Assembly: GCF_000720135.1 (NCBI RefSeq)
Contig: NZ_JOIU01000014.1
Span: 62,001 to 126,000, forward strand
Reading direction: 5' to 3'
DNA from: Streptomyces sp. NRRL S-1022
GTDB lineage: Bacteria; Actinomycetota; Actinomycetes; Streptomycetales; Streptomycetaceae
DNA length: 64,000 bases
A program made the position numbers and the translations under genes. Of this stretch, positions 51,501-63,500 are shown piece after piece (position 1 is the stretch's first letter; every line of letters starts with the position of its first letter). A model generated the notes under the pieces. That model ran no database searches, had not been told where the DNA came from, and saw only the letters and a program-made list of their open reading frames with translations.

Positions 51501-54500
51501 TCGGCGGCGACTCGATCCTCAGCATCCAGGTCGTGGCCCGCGCCCGGCAGGACGGCCTGCCGCTGACCTCGCGGGACGTCTACCGGCACCAGACGGTCGC
51601 CGCGCTCGCCCGCTGCGCGGACGCCGCCCGGGGCCCGCGCGAGGCCGCCCCCGCACCGGAGACCGCCACCGGCCCGGCCCCCCTGACCCCCATCCAGCAC
51701 TGGCTGTTCGGCACGGCCGCCGGGCGCGCCGGCCACTTCGCGCAGGCGCTGTCCGTCCAGGTGCCCGACGACGTGGACCCGGCGGCGCTGGAGGACGCGC
51801 TGAACGACCTGGTCGCCCACCACGACGCCCTGCGCTCCCGCTTCGCCGCCGCCGACGGCGCCGCCGGGATCCGCTGGCACGTCGAGGACCGGGCGCCCCG
51901 CGTCCGCCTGGCCCGGTACACCGGCCCGGACCAGGACACCCCGCACTTCGGCCCCTTCGACCTCGCCCGGGGACCGCTGCTGCGGGCCGTCCTGCACGAA
52001 CCGGGAGCCGGCCGGCCCCGCGTCCTGCATCTGGCCGTCCACCACCTGGTGGTCGACGGGGTGTCCTGGCGGCTGCTGCTGGACGACCTGGACCGCGCCT
52101 ACCGGGCCCGCCGCACCGGCGGCGACGGTCAGGCCGCGCTGCCCCCGAAGTCCTCGCCGCTGCGCGCGTGGGCCCGCCGGCTGAACGCCCACGCGGCCGA
52201 CGGCGGCTTCGCCGGCGAGCGGGAGTACTGGGCCCGGGCGGTGCCCGGCACCGCACCCGCCGTCCCCGCCGACCTGCCGGGCGGCACCAACACCTACGCC
52301 TCGCAGCGCGCGGTCACCGTGCGGCTGAGCGCCGAGGACACCGCGGCCCTGCTGCGCACCCTGCCCGACACCTACCGCACCCAGGCCAACGACGTCCTGC
52401 TGAGCGCCCTCGGCCGGGCGCTGTGCGCCGCGACCGGCCGGGACCGGGTGGTGGTCGACGTCGAGGGGCACGGCCGCGAGGAACTCTTCCCCGAACTGGA
52501 CATCAGCCGCACGGTCGGCTGGTTCACCACCCGGTACCCCGTCGCGCTCGCCGTTCCCGAGGACGCCGGCTGGGACGCCGTGCTGAAGCAGGTCAAGGAG
52601 CAGCTGCGCGCCGTACCCCGGCACGGCCTGGGCCATGACGCGCTGCGCTACCTCGCCGGGCCCGGGGCGCCGGCGCGCACCCCGGCCGCGCAGATCAGCT
52701 TCAACTACCTGGGCCGGATGGGCCTGCCGGATGACGGGGACGGCCTCTTCCGGGGCACCGTACGCCCGCTGGAACTGGACGCCGACCCGGCGGCCGAGCG
52801 CCCGCACGCCCTGGAGGTCGTCGGGCAACTCGACGGTGACGCACTGGAGTTCACCTGGTTCTACTCCGACCGGCTGCACCGCAGGGACACGGTCGCGGAC
52901 CTGGCCCGGCGTTTCGCCGACGCGCTCGCCGGCCTGGCCCGGCACGCCACCCGGCCCGGGGCCGCCGGACGCACCCCGTCCGACTTCCCGCTGGCCCGGC
53001 TCGACCAGGCCGCCGTGGACCGGATCACCGGCGCGGACCCGGCGGCGGTGGCGGACATCCATCCGCTCACGCCCACCCAGGCGGGCATGCTCTTCCACGG
53101 CCTGTCGCAGGACGACCGCGGGGTCTACTTCCAGCAGCTGACGTTCGAGCTGGACGGCGTGCCCGACCCGCGGGCCCTCGCCGCCGCCTGGCAGCACGTC
53201 ACCGACCGCACCGAGGTGCTGCGCGGCCGCGTCGTCTGGCAGGACGTGCCCGAGCCGCTGCTGGTGGTGCAGCGCCACGCGGCCGTGCCGGTCACCCACC
53301 TGGACTGGCGGGACCTGACGGAGCAGGAGCGCCGCGCCCGGCTGGACGACGTGCTGGCCCGGGACCGCGCCGAGGGCATCGACCTCGGCCGGGCCCCCCT
53401 CCAGCGGCTGCTCCTCGCCCGCACCTCCGGCACCTCGGTGCGCGTGGTGTGGTCCTTCCACCATCTCCTGCTGGACGGCTGGAGCCTGTTCCAGGTGCTC
53501 TCGGACGTCTTCGCCCGGCACGCGGGCAACGGCCCCGACGCCCTCCCGGACCGGCCCCCGTACGCCGACTACGTGGCCTGGCTCCGGCAGCGCGACCCGG
53601 CCGCCGCCGAACGGCACTGGCGGCACCGCCTGACCGGCCTGGCCGAGGCCACACCGCTGCCGTACGACCGTGAGCCGCGCGAGGCCCACCGCGCCGAGTC
53701 CACGCACGAGGTCCGGGCCGTGCTGCCCGCGCCCGCCACCCGGGCGCTGGAGGAGCTGGCGCGCGCCTCGGGCCTGACCCTGAACACCCTGGTGCAGGGC
53801 GCCTGGGCGCTGCTGCTGGCCCGGCAGGCCGGCCGGGACGAGGTGGTGTTCGGCACCACCGTGTCCGGCCGGCCGCCCGAGCTGCCCGGCGCCGACGCCA
53901 TGACCGGCCTGTTCATCACCACCCTGCCCACCCGGGTCGCGGTCCCCGCCGAGGGCACCCTGACCGACTGGCTGCGCGCCCTCCAGCACGACCAGAGCGA
54001 GGACCGGCGCTTCGACCACCTGCCGCTCACCCGGATGCGGACGTTCACCGCACTGCCCGAGCAGGTCGGCCTGTTCGACAGCATCGTCGTCTTCGAGAAC
54101 TACCCGGTGGACGACGACCTCGCCGCCGCCCACGGACTGCGTCTGAGCGGACTGAAGGGCGTCGAGACCACCAACTACCCGCTCAGCCTCACCGCCTACC
54201 CGGGCCCCGAGCTGACCCTGCGCCTGGGCTACGACCCCGGCCTGTTCGACGCGGGCACCGCCGAGCGGATGGCCGAGTACCTGACCGTCCTGCTCACCCG
54301 GCTGCCCGCCGGCGCCGGGCGCCCGCCCGCCCGGCTCCCGCTGCTCGCCCCGGACCGCCGCGAGCAGGTGCTGCGCGCCTGGAACGACACCGGTACGGAC
54401 CTCCCGGAGGGCACCGTCGCGGAGCTGTTCGCCGCGCAGGTCCGCCGCACCCCCGACGCGGTGGCCCTGGAGGCCGGCGACCGGCACCTCACCTACCGCG

Positions 54501-57500
54501 AACTCGACTCCCGCGCCGAGGCGCTGGCGGCCCGCCTGGCCGGGCTCGGCGTACGGCCGGAACGGCCCGTCGGCGTGCTCATGGACCGTTCCGTGGAGCT
54601 GGTCGTCACCCAGCTGGCACTCGTCCGCACCGGCGGGGTGTACGTCCCGCTGGACGGCCGGGCACCCGTCGAGCGGCTGCGCCGGACGCTGGCCGAGGCC
54701 GGCGCCGGGCTGCTGCTCACCGACGCCGGCCGGGCGGACACGGCCCTGGAGCTGCTGCCCGGCGACCGTGTGCTGCGCGTCGACGGCACCTCCGGCGCGG
54801 ACGGCCCCGCGCCCGCGCACACCGTGCACCCCGACAACGTCCAGTACCTGATGTTCACCTCGGGCTCCACCGGCACCCCCAAGGGCGTCGCGGTGCGCCA
54901 GCGGGACGTCGCCGCGCTCGCCCTGGACCGGGCCTTCACCGGGCACGACCGGGTCCTCGTGCACTCGCCGCACGCCTTCGACGCCGCCACCTACGAGGTG
55001 TGGGTGCCGCTGCTGCGCGGCGGCACCGCGGTGCTCGCCGCGCCGGCCGACCTGGACGCCGCCCAGGTCCGGCGCGCCGTCACGGAACAGGGCGTGACCT
55101 GCCTGTGGCTGACCGCCGGGCTGTTCCGCCTGCTGGCCCAGGAGGACCCCGGCTGCCTGCGCGGCGCCCGCGAGGTGTGGACCGGCGGCGAGGCCGTGCC
55201 GGGCGCGGCCGTGCGCCGGGTCCTGGACGCCTGCCCCGGCCTGACCGTCGTGGACGGCTACGGCCCCACCGAGACCACCACCTTCGCCACCCGGCGCGTC
55301 TTCCGCTCCGGCGACCCGCTGCCCGCCGTGCTGCCCATCGGCCGCCCGCTGGACAACACCCGCGTGCACGTCCTCGACGCCGCCCTCCAGCCGCAACCGC
55401 CGGGCATCCCCGGGGAGCTGTACATAGCCGGCGCGGGACTGGCCCGGGGCTACGCGGGCCGCCCCGGAGCGACCGCCGCCCGCTACGTCGCCGACCCCTT
55501 CGGCCCGCCCGGCACCCGGATGTACCGCACCGGCGACCTCGTGCGCTGGAGCGCCGACGGAGAACTGCACTTCGTCGGCCGCGCCGACGACCAGATCAAG
55601 ATCCGCGGCTTCCGCGTCGAACCCGCCGAGATCGAGGCCCGGCTCACCGCCCACCCCGCCGTCGCCGAGGCCGTCGTCTCCCTCTACGAGGACGCCGGCC
55701 GCAAGCGGCTCGCCGCCCACCTGGTGCCGGCCGGCGACGCCGGCGTACCCGGCACCGCCGAGCTGCGCGCCCACCTGGCGGCCGCACTGCCCGACTACAT
55801 GCTGCCCGCCGCGTTCGTCACCGTGCCCGAGCTGCCGCTGACCGCCAACGGCAAGGTCGACCGGCGGCGGCTGCCCGCCCCCGACTGGTCGGCGGGCGGC
55901 GACCGGGCCCACCGCGCCCCGCGCACCGAGACCGAGCGGGTCCTCGCCGGGATCTGGGCCGAGCTGCTCGGCGTCGAACGGGTCGGCGTGGACGACAACT
56001 TCTTCACGCTGGGCGGCGACTCCATCCTCAGCATCCAGGTGGTCTCCCGGGCCCGGGCCGCCGGGCTCACCCTCACCCCGCGCGACCTCTTCCGGCACCC
56101 CACCGTCGCCGAGCTGGCCGCCGCCGGCGGCGACGCCGCGCCCGCCGTCGCCGGCACCGGACCGGTCAGCGGACCGGCGGACCTCACCCCGATCCAGCAC
56201 TGGTTCCTCGACCCGCGGCCGGCGCACGCCGCCTTCTTCAACCAGTCCGTCGTCATCGAGGCCGCCGGCCCGGTCGACGAGGACGCCCTGCGCCGCGCCC
56301 TCACCGCCCTGTGGACCCACCACGACGCCCTCCGCGCCCGGTTCGCGCTCGGCGGCGACGGCTCCTGGAGCCAGGACATCGCCGCCGACAGCCCGGTCCC
56401 GGAGCTGCTCCGGGTCCATGACCGGCAGGCCGAGGAACGCGTCACGGCGGAGGCCCACGCCGGACTCCGGCTGGAGACCGGCCCGTTGTTCACCGCGCGC
56501 CTGTTCACCGCCGACGGCACCCGGCCCGCCCGGCTGCTGCTCGTCGCCCACCACCTGGTCGTCGACGGCGTCTCCTGGCGGATCCTGCTGGAGGACCTGG
56601 AGACCGGCTACGCGCAGGCCGCCGCCGGACAGCCGGTACGGCTGCCCGCCCGCACCACCTCGGTACGGGAGTGGACCCGCCGGCTGCACGAGCGCACCGG
56701 CACCTTCGCCGGCCGGCTCGACTTCTGGGAGCGGGCCGCCCGGCACTGCGCCGACCCGCTCCCCGTGGACGGCGACGGCGGCACCACCATGGCCGACGTC
56801 CGCGAGGTCACCGTACGGCTGGACCGCGACCGCACCGACGGCCTGCTGCGCCGCGTCCCCGGCGTCTACCGCACCCGTGTCGACGACGTCCTGCTCACCG
56901 CGCTGGGCCGGGTCCTCGCCGACTGGACCGGACGCGACACCGTCGCCGTCGGCCTGGAGGGACACGGCCGCGAGGACCAGCTGTTCGAGGACGTCGACCT
57001 GTCCCGCACGGTCGGTTGGTTCACCTCCCTCCACCCGGTCGCCCTGACCGTCCCGGCCGGGGACTGGGGCACCGCCCTGAAGTCGGTGAAGGAGCAGCTG
57101 CGGGCCGTACCCGACCGGGGACTCGGCTACGGCGTCCTGCGCCACCTCGCCCGCGACCCCCGGCTCGCCGACGCGCCGGCGCCCGGCATCACCTTCAACT
57201 ACCTGGGCCGCTTCGACTGGTCCGCCGACGGCGGCACCCTGATCGGGGCGGTGCCCGGCGGCCTGGGCGGCGCCGAGGCGCCCGGCACCGAGCGGCCGCA
57301 CCTGCTGGACGTCGTGGCCCGGGTCGAGAACGACCAGCTGGAGATCACCTGGTACTACGGCGCCGGACGGCACCGCGAGGAGACCGTCACCGCGCTCGCC
57401 GAGGGCATGCTGCACGCCCTGACCGGCATCGTCGCGCACTGCGCGCGCCCCGACGCGGGCGGCCGTACCCCGTCCGACTTCCCGCTGGCCCGCCTGGACC

Positions 57501-60500
57501 AGGCCGCCGTGGACCGGATCGCCGGGGACGGCCGGGACGTCGCCGACGTCTACCCGCTCACCCCGATGCAGGCGGGCATGCTCTTCCACAGCCTGCTGGA
57601 CGCCGACAGCCGCACCTACGTCAACCAGGTGCAGCTCGTGCTGACCGGCGTGACCGACCCGCACGCGCTCGCCGAGGCCTGGCAGCACACCGCCGACGCC
57701 AACCCGGTGCTGCGCACCGGCCTGGTGTGGCAGGAGACCCCGGAACCGCTCCAGGTCGTCCGGCACCGGGCCTCCGTGCCCGTCACCCACCACGACTGGT
57801 CCGGACGGCCCGCCGAGTGGGGCGCGCGCGAGCTGGACCGGCTGCTCGAAGCGGACCGGCAGGCCGGCCTCGACCTCGGCACGGCGCCCCTGATGCGGCT
57901 GACGCTGATCCGGCTGGCACCCGACCGGGTCCGCCTGGTGTGGACCTTCCACCACGTCCTGCTCGACGGCTGGAGCGCCGCCCAGGTCTTCGACGAGGTG
58001 TGCGCACGGTACGCGGCCCTCACCTCCGGGCACCGCCCGAGGCTGCCCGAGCGCAGGCCCTTCGCCGACTACCTGCGCTGGCTCGCCGGACGCGACACCG
58101 GCCGGGCCGAACGGTACTGGCGGGAGACCCTCGCCGGTTTCCAGGCGCCCACCGAACTGCCCCGGGACCGGCGGCCCGCCGAGGCCCACCGCGCCTCCTC
58201 CTCCGGGTCGGTGCGCATCACCCTCGGCCCGGACGTGTCGGCGCGGCTGCGGGAGACCGCCCAGTGGGCCGGGCTCACCCTCAACACGGTCCTCCAGGGC
58301 GCGTGGGCGCTGCTGCTGTCCCGCTACGGCGGCGGTGACGACGTGGTGTTCGGTACGACCGTCTCCGGCCGGCCCGCCGAACTTCCGGGCGTGACCTCGA
58401 TGGTGGGCCTGTTCATCAACACCCTGCCCACCCGGGTCCGCATCGACGGGGCCCGCCCGCTGCCGGACTGGCTGCGCGACCTCCAGGCCGCCCAGTCCGA
58501 GGCCCGCCGCCACGACTTCGTCTCGCTGGCCCAGGTCCAGTCGTGGAGCGAGGTCCCCGGCGGCACCGGCCTGTTCGACTCCATCGTGGTCTTCGAGAAC
58601 TACCCGTTCGACGAGGGCGCACTGGCCCGGCACGGCCTCGCCATGGAATCGGAACGGGACCTGGAGCCCACCAACTACCCGCTCAGCGTGGTCGTGGCGC
58701 CCGGCGACACCCTGGACGTGCACCTCGACTACGACCCCGCCGCCTTCGACGAGGCGACCGTGCAGGCGCTCGGGGAGAGCCTGCGCGTCCTGCTCACCGG
58801 CATGGCCGCCGACCCGGACCGCCGGCTGGCCGAGTTGCCGCTGCTGGACCCGGCCGAAGAGCGGGCCCTCGTGGACCGGTTCGGCGGACGGACGGCCGAG
58901 GCACCGTACGACACCCTGCCCGAGGCGTTCCGCCGGCAGGCCGAGCGGACCCCGGACGCCCCGGCCGTCCGGCACGGCGACACCCTCCTCACCTACCGCG
59001 AACTCGACGCGCGCTCCAACCGGCTGGCGCGGCGGCTCATCGCCGCGGGCGCGGGACCCGAGCGCTTCGTCGCCCTCTGTCTGCCGCGCACCGCCGACCT
59101 GCTCGTGGCCCTCCTCGCGGTGCTGAAGAGCGGCGCCGGCTATCTGCCCGTCGACCCCCAGTACCCGGCCGAGCGCGTCGCGTTCCTCTTCGAGGACGTA
59201 CGGCCCGACGCCGTGATCACCGCCGCGGAGACCGCCGGGCGGCTGCCCGAGGGCCCCTTCACCCGGATCCTCCTGGACACGGAGGCGGACCCGGGCGCCG
59301 GCGTACCGGACACCCCGGTCGGCGACGGCGAACGGCGCACCCCCCTGCTGCCCGCCCACCCCGCCTACGTCATCCACACCTCCGGTTCGACCGGCCGGCC
59401 CAAGGGCGTGGTCGTCAGCCACGCCTCCGTGCTGGCGCTGACCGACTGGGCGGCGGCCGAGTTCGGCGGCCGGGGCCTGCACCACGTGGTGGCCTCCACC
59501 TCGCTCAACTTCGACGTGTCGGTCTTCGAGATCTTCTCGCCCCTGCTGTCCGGCGGCTGCGTGGAGGTCGTCCGCGACCTGCTGGCCCTCGCCGAGCGCC
59601 CGGGGCCCTGGCGCGCCGGACTGCTGAGCGCGGTGCCCTCGGCCCTGGACCGGCTGCTCGCCGAGGACGCCGTCCGCATCACCGCGGACACCGTCGTCCT
59701 CGCGGGGGAGGGGCTGCCCGCCCGGACCGTACGCCGGGTCCGCACGGCGATCCCCGGCAGCCGGGTGCACAACATTTACGGCCCCACCGAGGCCACCGTC
59801 TACGCCACCGCCTTCACCTGCGACCCGGCCGACCCCGACCGCGACCCGCCGATCGGCCGGCCCCTCGGCGGCGCCCGCGCCTACGTCCTGGACGAGCGGA
59901 TGCGCCCGGTGCCCCCCGGCGCGCCCGGCGAGCTCTTCCTCGCCGGGACCGGCGTCGCCCGCGGCTACCTGCGCCGGCCCGGCCTGACCGCCGGCCGCTT
60001 CCTGCCGGACCCGTTCGGCCCGCCCGGCGGCCGCATGTACCGCACCGGCGACCTGGTCCGCTGGACCGCCGACGGCGACCTCGTCTACCTCGGCCGCGGC
60101 GACGACCAGGTGAAGGTGCGCGGCTTCCGCATCGAACTCGGCGAGGTCGAGGCCGCGCTGGCCCGCCACCCGGCGGTGGCGGGCGCCGCGGCCCGGGTGA
60201 TCGAACACGCGGGCCACCGCCGCCTGGTCGGCTACGTGGTGCCCCGCACCCCGGCCCGGTCCGACACCGCCGGGGCCGCCCTGCCCGACACCGCCGAGCT
60301 GCGGGCCTTCCTCGCCCGCAGCCTCCCCGACCACCTGGTGCCGGCCCTCGTCGTCCCGCTGGAGCGGCTGCCGCTCGGGGCCACCGGCAAGCTCGACCGG
60401 CGGGCGCTGCCCGTACCCGAGTGGGCCGCGCCGGGCACCGGGGAGGCAGGCCGGCCGCCGCGTACCGAGGCCGAACAGACCCTCGCGGCCATCTGGTCGG

Positions 60501-63500
60501 AGGTGCTCGGCGTGCCCGAGGTCGGCGCCGACGACAACTACTTCACGCTCGGCGGCGACTCCATCCTCGGCATCCGGATCGTCTCGGCCGCCCGCCGGGC
60601 CGGGCTCGCGCTGACCCCCCGGCACCTGTTCACGCACCAGACCCTCGCCGAACTCGCCGCCGCCGCGGAGCGCGTCCCGGTCGCCACGGTCGCCGCCGAG
60701 CAGGGCCCGGTGACCGGCGACGCCCCGCTCACCCCCGTACAGCACTGGCTGCTGGACACCCTCACCGGCGACCCCGCGCACTTCAGCCAGACGGTCGCCC
60801 ACGAGCTGGCCGCGGACCCCGACGAGAACCTGCTGCGAGCCGCCCTGGCAGCCGTAGTGGAGCACCACGACGCTCTGCGGCTGCGGTTCGAGCGGGACGA
60901 GGACGGGCGGTGGCGGCAGTACGGCACCGCGCCCGGCGCCGAGCCGCACCTGGAGGTGCACCGGCGGACGGACCCGGGCGCGGTGGCCGAGACCCTCGCC
61001 GCCGGCTTCGACCTGGCCGCGGGGCCCCTGCTGCGGGCCGCACTGTGCCGGCCCGGCGACGGCGGCCGGCCGGTGCTGCTGCTCGCCGCCCACCACCTGG
61101 TGGTGGACGCCGTGTCCTGGCGGCTGCTCCTGGAGGACCTCGACACCGCCTACCGCGCGCTGCGGGACGGCGAACGGCCCGCCCTCGGACCCAAGAGCAC
61201 CTCGTTCCGGGACTGGGCCCGGCGGCTCGCCGCGCACACCGAGGCGGGCGGCTTCGACGCCGAACTCGCCCACTGGCAGGGCCTCGACGCCGGCACCGCG
61301 CTGCCCGTGGACCACCCGGGCGGCACGAACACCGTCGCCGACGAGGAGAGCGTGACCGCCGGCCTCGACGCCGAGGAGACCCGCCGGCTGCTCCAGGACG
61401 TGCCGGACACCTACCGCACCCGCGTCAACGACGTCCTGCTGAGCGCGCTCGGCCGGGTCCTGGCCCGCTGGACCGGCCGGGACCGGGTGGCGGTGACCCT
61501 GGAGGGCCACGGCCGCGAGGACCTGTTCCCGGACACCGACCTCGCCCGCACGGCCGGCTGGTTCACCGCCATGTACCCCGTCGCCCTGGACGTGCCCCGG
61601 GACGCCGGCACCGGCACCGTGCTCAAGGCGGTCAAGGAGAACCTGCGGGCCGTACCGCACGGCGGACTCGGCTACGGCGCGCTGCGCTACCTGCACCCCA
61701 CCGCCGGCCGGGAACTGCCCGGTCTGCCGCCCGTCTGCTTCAACTACCTGGGCCGGCCGGACGGGACCCCGGCCCCTGGCGGCCTGCTGCACGCGCCGCA
61801 CGGCGGCCTCGCCGGCGGCATGGACCGCTCGGCGGACCGGCCGCACCTCCTCGACGTCCTCGGGCAGGTGAGCGACGGGCGACTGGAGTTCACCTGGTCG
61901 TACAGCGGCGCGGTGCACCGGCGGGAGACCGTCGGCCGTCTCGCGGCCGAACTGACCGAGGAACTCCGGGCGATCGTCCGGCACTGCGCCGAACCCGGCG
62001 CGGGCGGCCGCACCCCCTCCGACTTCCCGCTCGCGCCGCTCGACCAGGCGGCCGTCGACCGGCTCGTCGGCAACGGCGCGGACGTCACCGACGTGTACCC
62101 GCTCACGCCCACCCAGACCGGCATGGTGATGCACGGCCTGGACGAGGCCGAACACGGCCTGTACGTCGAGCAGATCACCTTCGTGGCGGAGGGCGCCGGC
62201 GACCCCGGGACCCTGGCCGCCGCCTGGCAGCACGTCGTCGACCGCACCCCCGTGCTGCGCACCTCCGTCGCCCTGCACGGCGTACCCGTGCCGCTCCAGA
62301 TCGTCCACCGGACCGCGATCCTGCCCGTCACCGAGCACGACTGGAGCGCCCTGCCGGCCGACCGGCGCGAGGCGGAGCTGGAGCGGCTGCTCGCCGACGA
62401 GCGGGCCCGCGGCCTCGCCCTGGACCGCGCCCCGCTGCTGCGGATCGCCCTGGTCCGGCTCGGCCCGGACGCGGTCCGCGTGGTGTGGACCTTCCACCAC
62501 GTCCTCCTGGACGGCTGGAGCGTCTTCCACGTCCTGTCCGACGTCACGGCCGCGCACGCCGCCCTCGCCCGCGGCGAGCGGCCCCGGCTGCCCGAGCGCC
62601 GGCCGTTCGCGGACTACGCCGCCTGGCTGGCCGCCCGGGACACCGGCCCCGCCGAGGAGCACTGGCGCGGCGCGCTGGCCGGCCTCGCCGCGCCGACCCC
62701 GCTGCCGTACGACCGCCGGCCCGCCCCGGGCACCACGGCCCGCTCCGGCACCTGGCTGTCGCAACGGCTCGGCGCCGAACAGACGCGGCACCTTGAGGAG
62801 TTCGCCCGCCGGCACCGCCTCACCCTCAACACGCTGGTGCAGGGCGCCTGGGCGCTGCTGCTGGCGCGGTGGAGCGGGCAGCGCGAGGTGTGCTTCGGCA
62901 CCACGGTCTCCGGCCGGCCCGCCGACCTGCCCGGCGCCGACACCGTCACCGGGCTGTTCATCACCACCCTGCCCGCCCGGACCGCGGTCGACGGCGACGC
63001 CCGATGCGCCGCCTGGCTGCGCACGGTGCAGGAGGCCCGCGCCGAGGACCGCCGGCACGACCACCTGCCCCTGAACACCCTGCACTCCCTCAGCCGACTG
63101 CCGTCCGACACGGCGCTGTTCGACAGCCTGGTGGTCTTCGAGAACTACCCGGTCGGCGACGCGACCGCGGGCGCGCACGGGCTCGCCCTGCGCGACCTGG
63201 ACGCCCGGGAGGCCACCAACTACCCCCTCACCGTGGTCGTCTCGCCCGGCGACCGGCTCGCCGTCGAACTCGGCTACGACCCGCGGTACTTCGACGCGGC
63301 CACCGCCGCCTCCCTGGCCGGACAGCTGCTGCACGCGCTGCACACGCTGGCCGCCTCCGACGGCACCGCCCGCCTGGACGACCTCGACCTGCTGCCGCCC
63401 GGCGAACGCGACCGGCTGCTGCACGGCCCCGCCCGCCCGGCGCTCGGCCCGGTGCCCGCCGCCACCCTGCCCGCCCTGATCGAGGCCGCCGTCGACCGGT

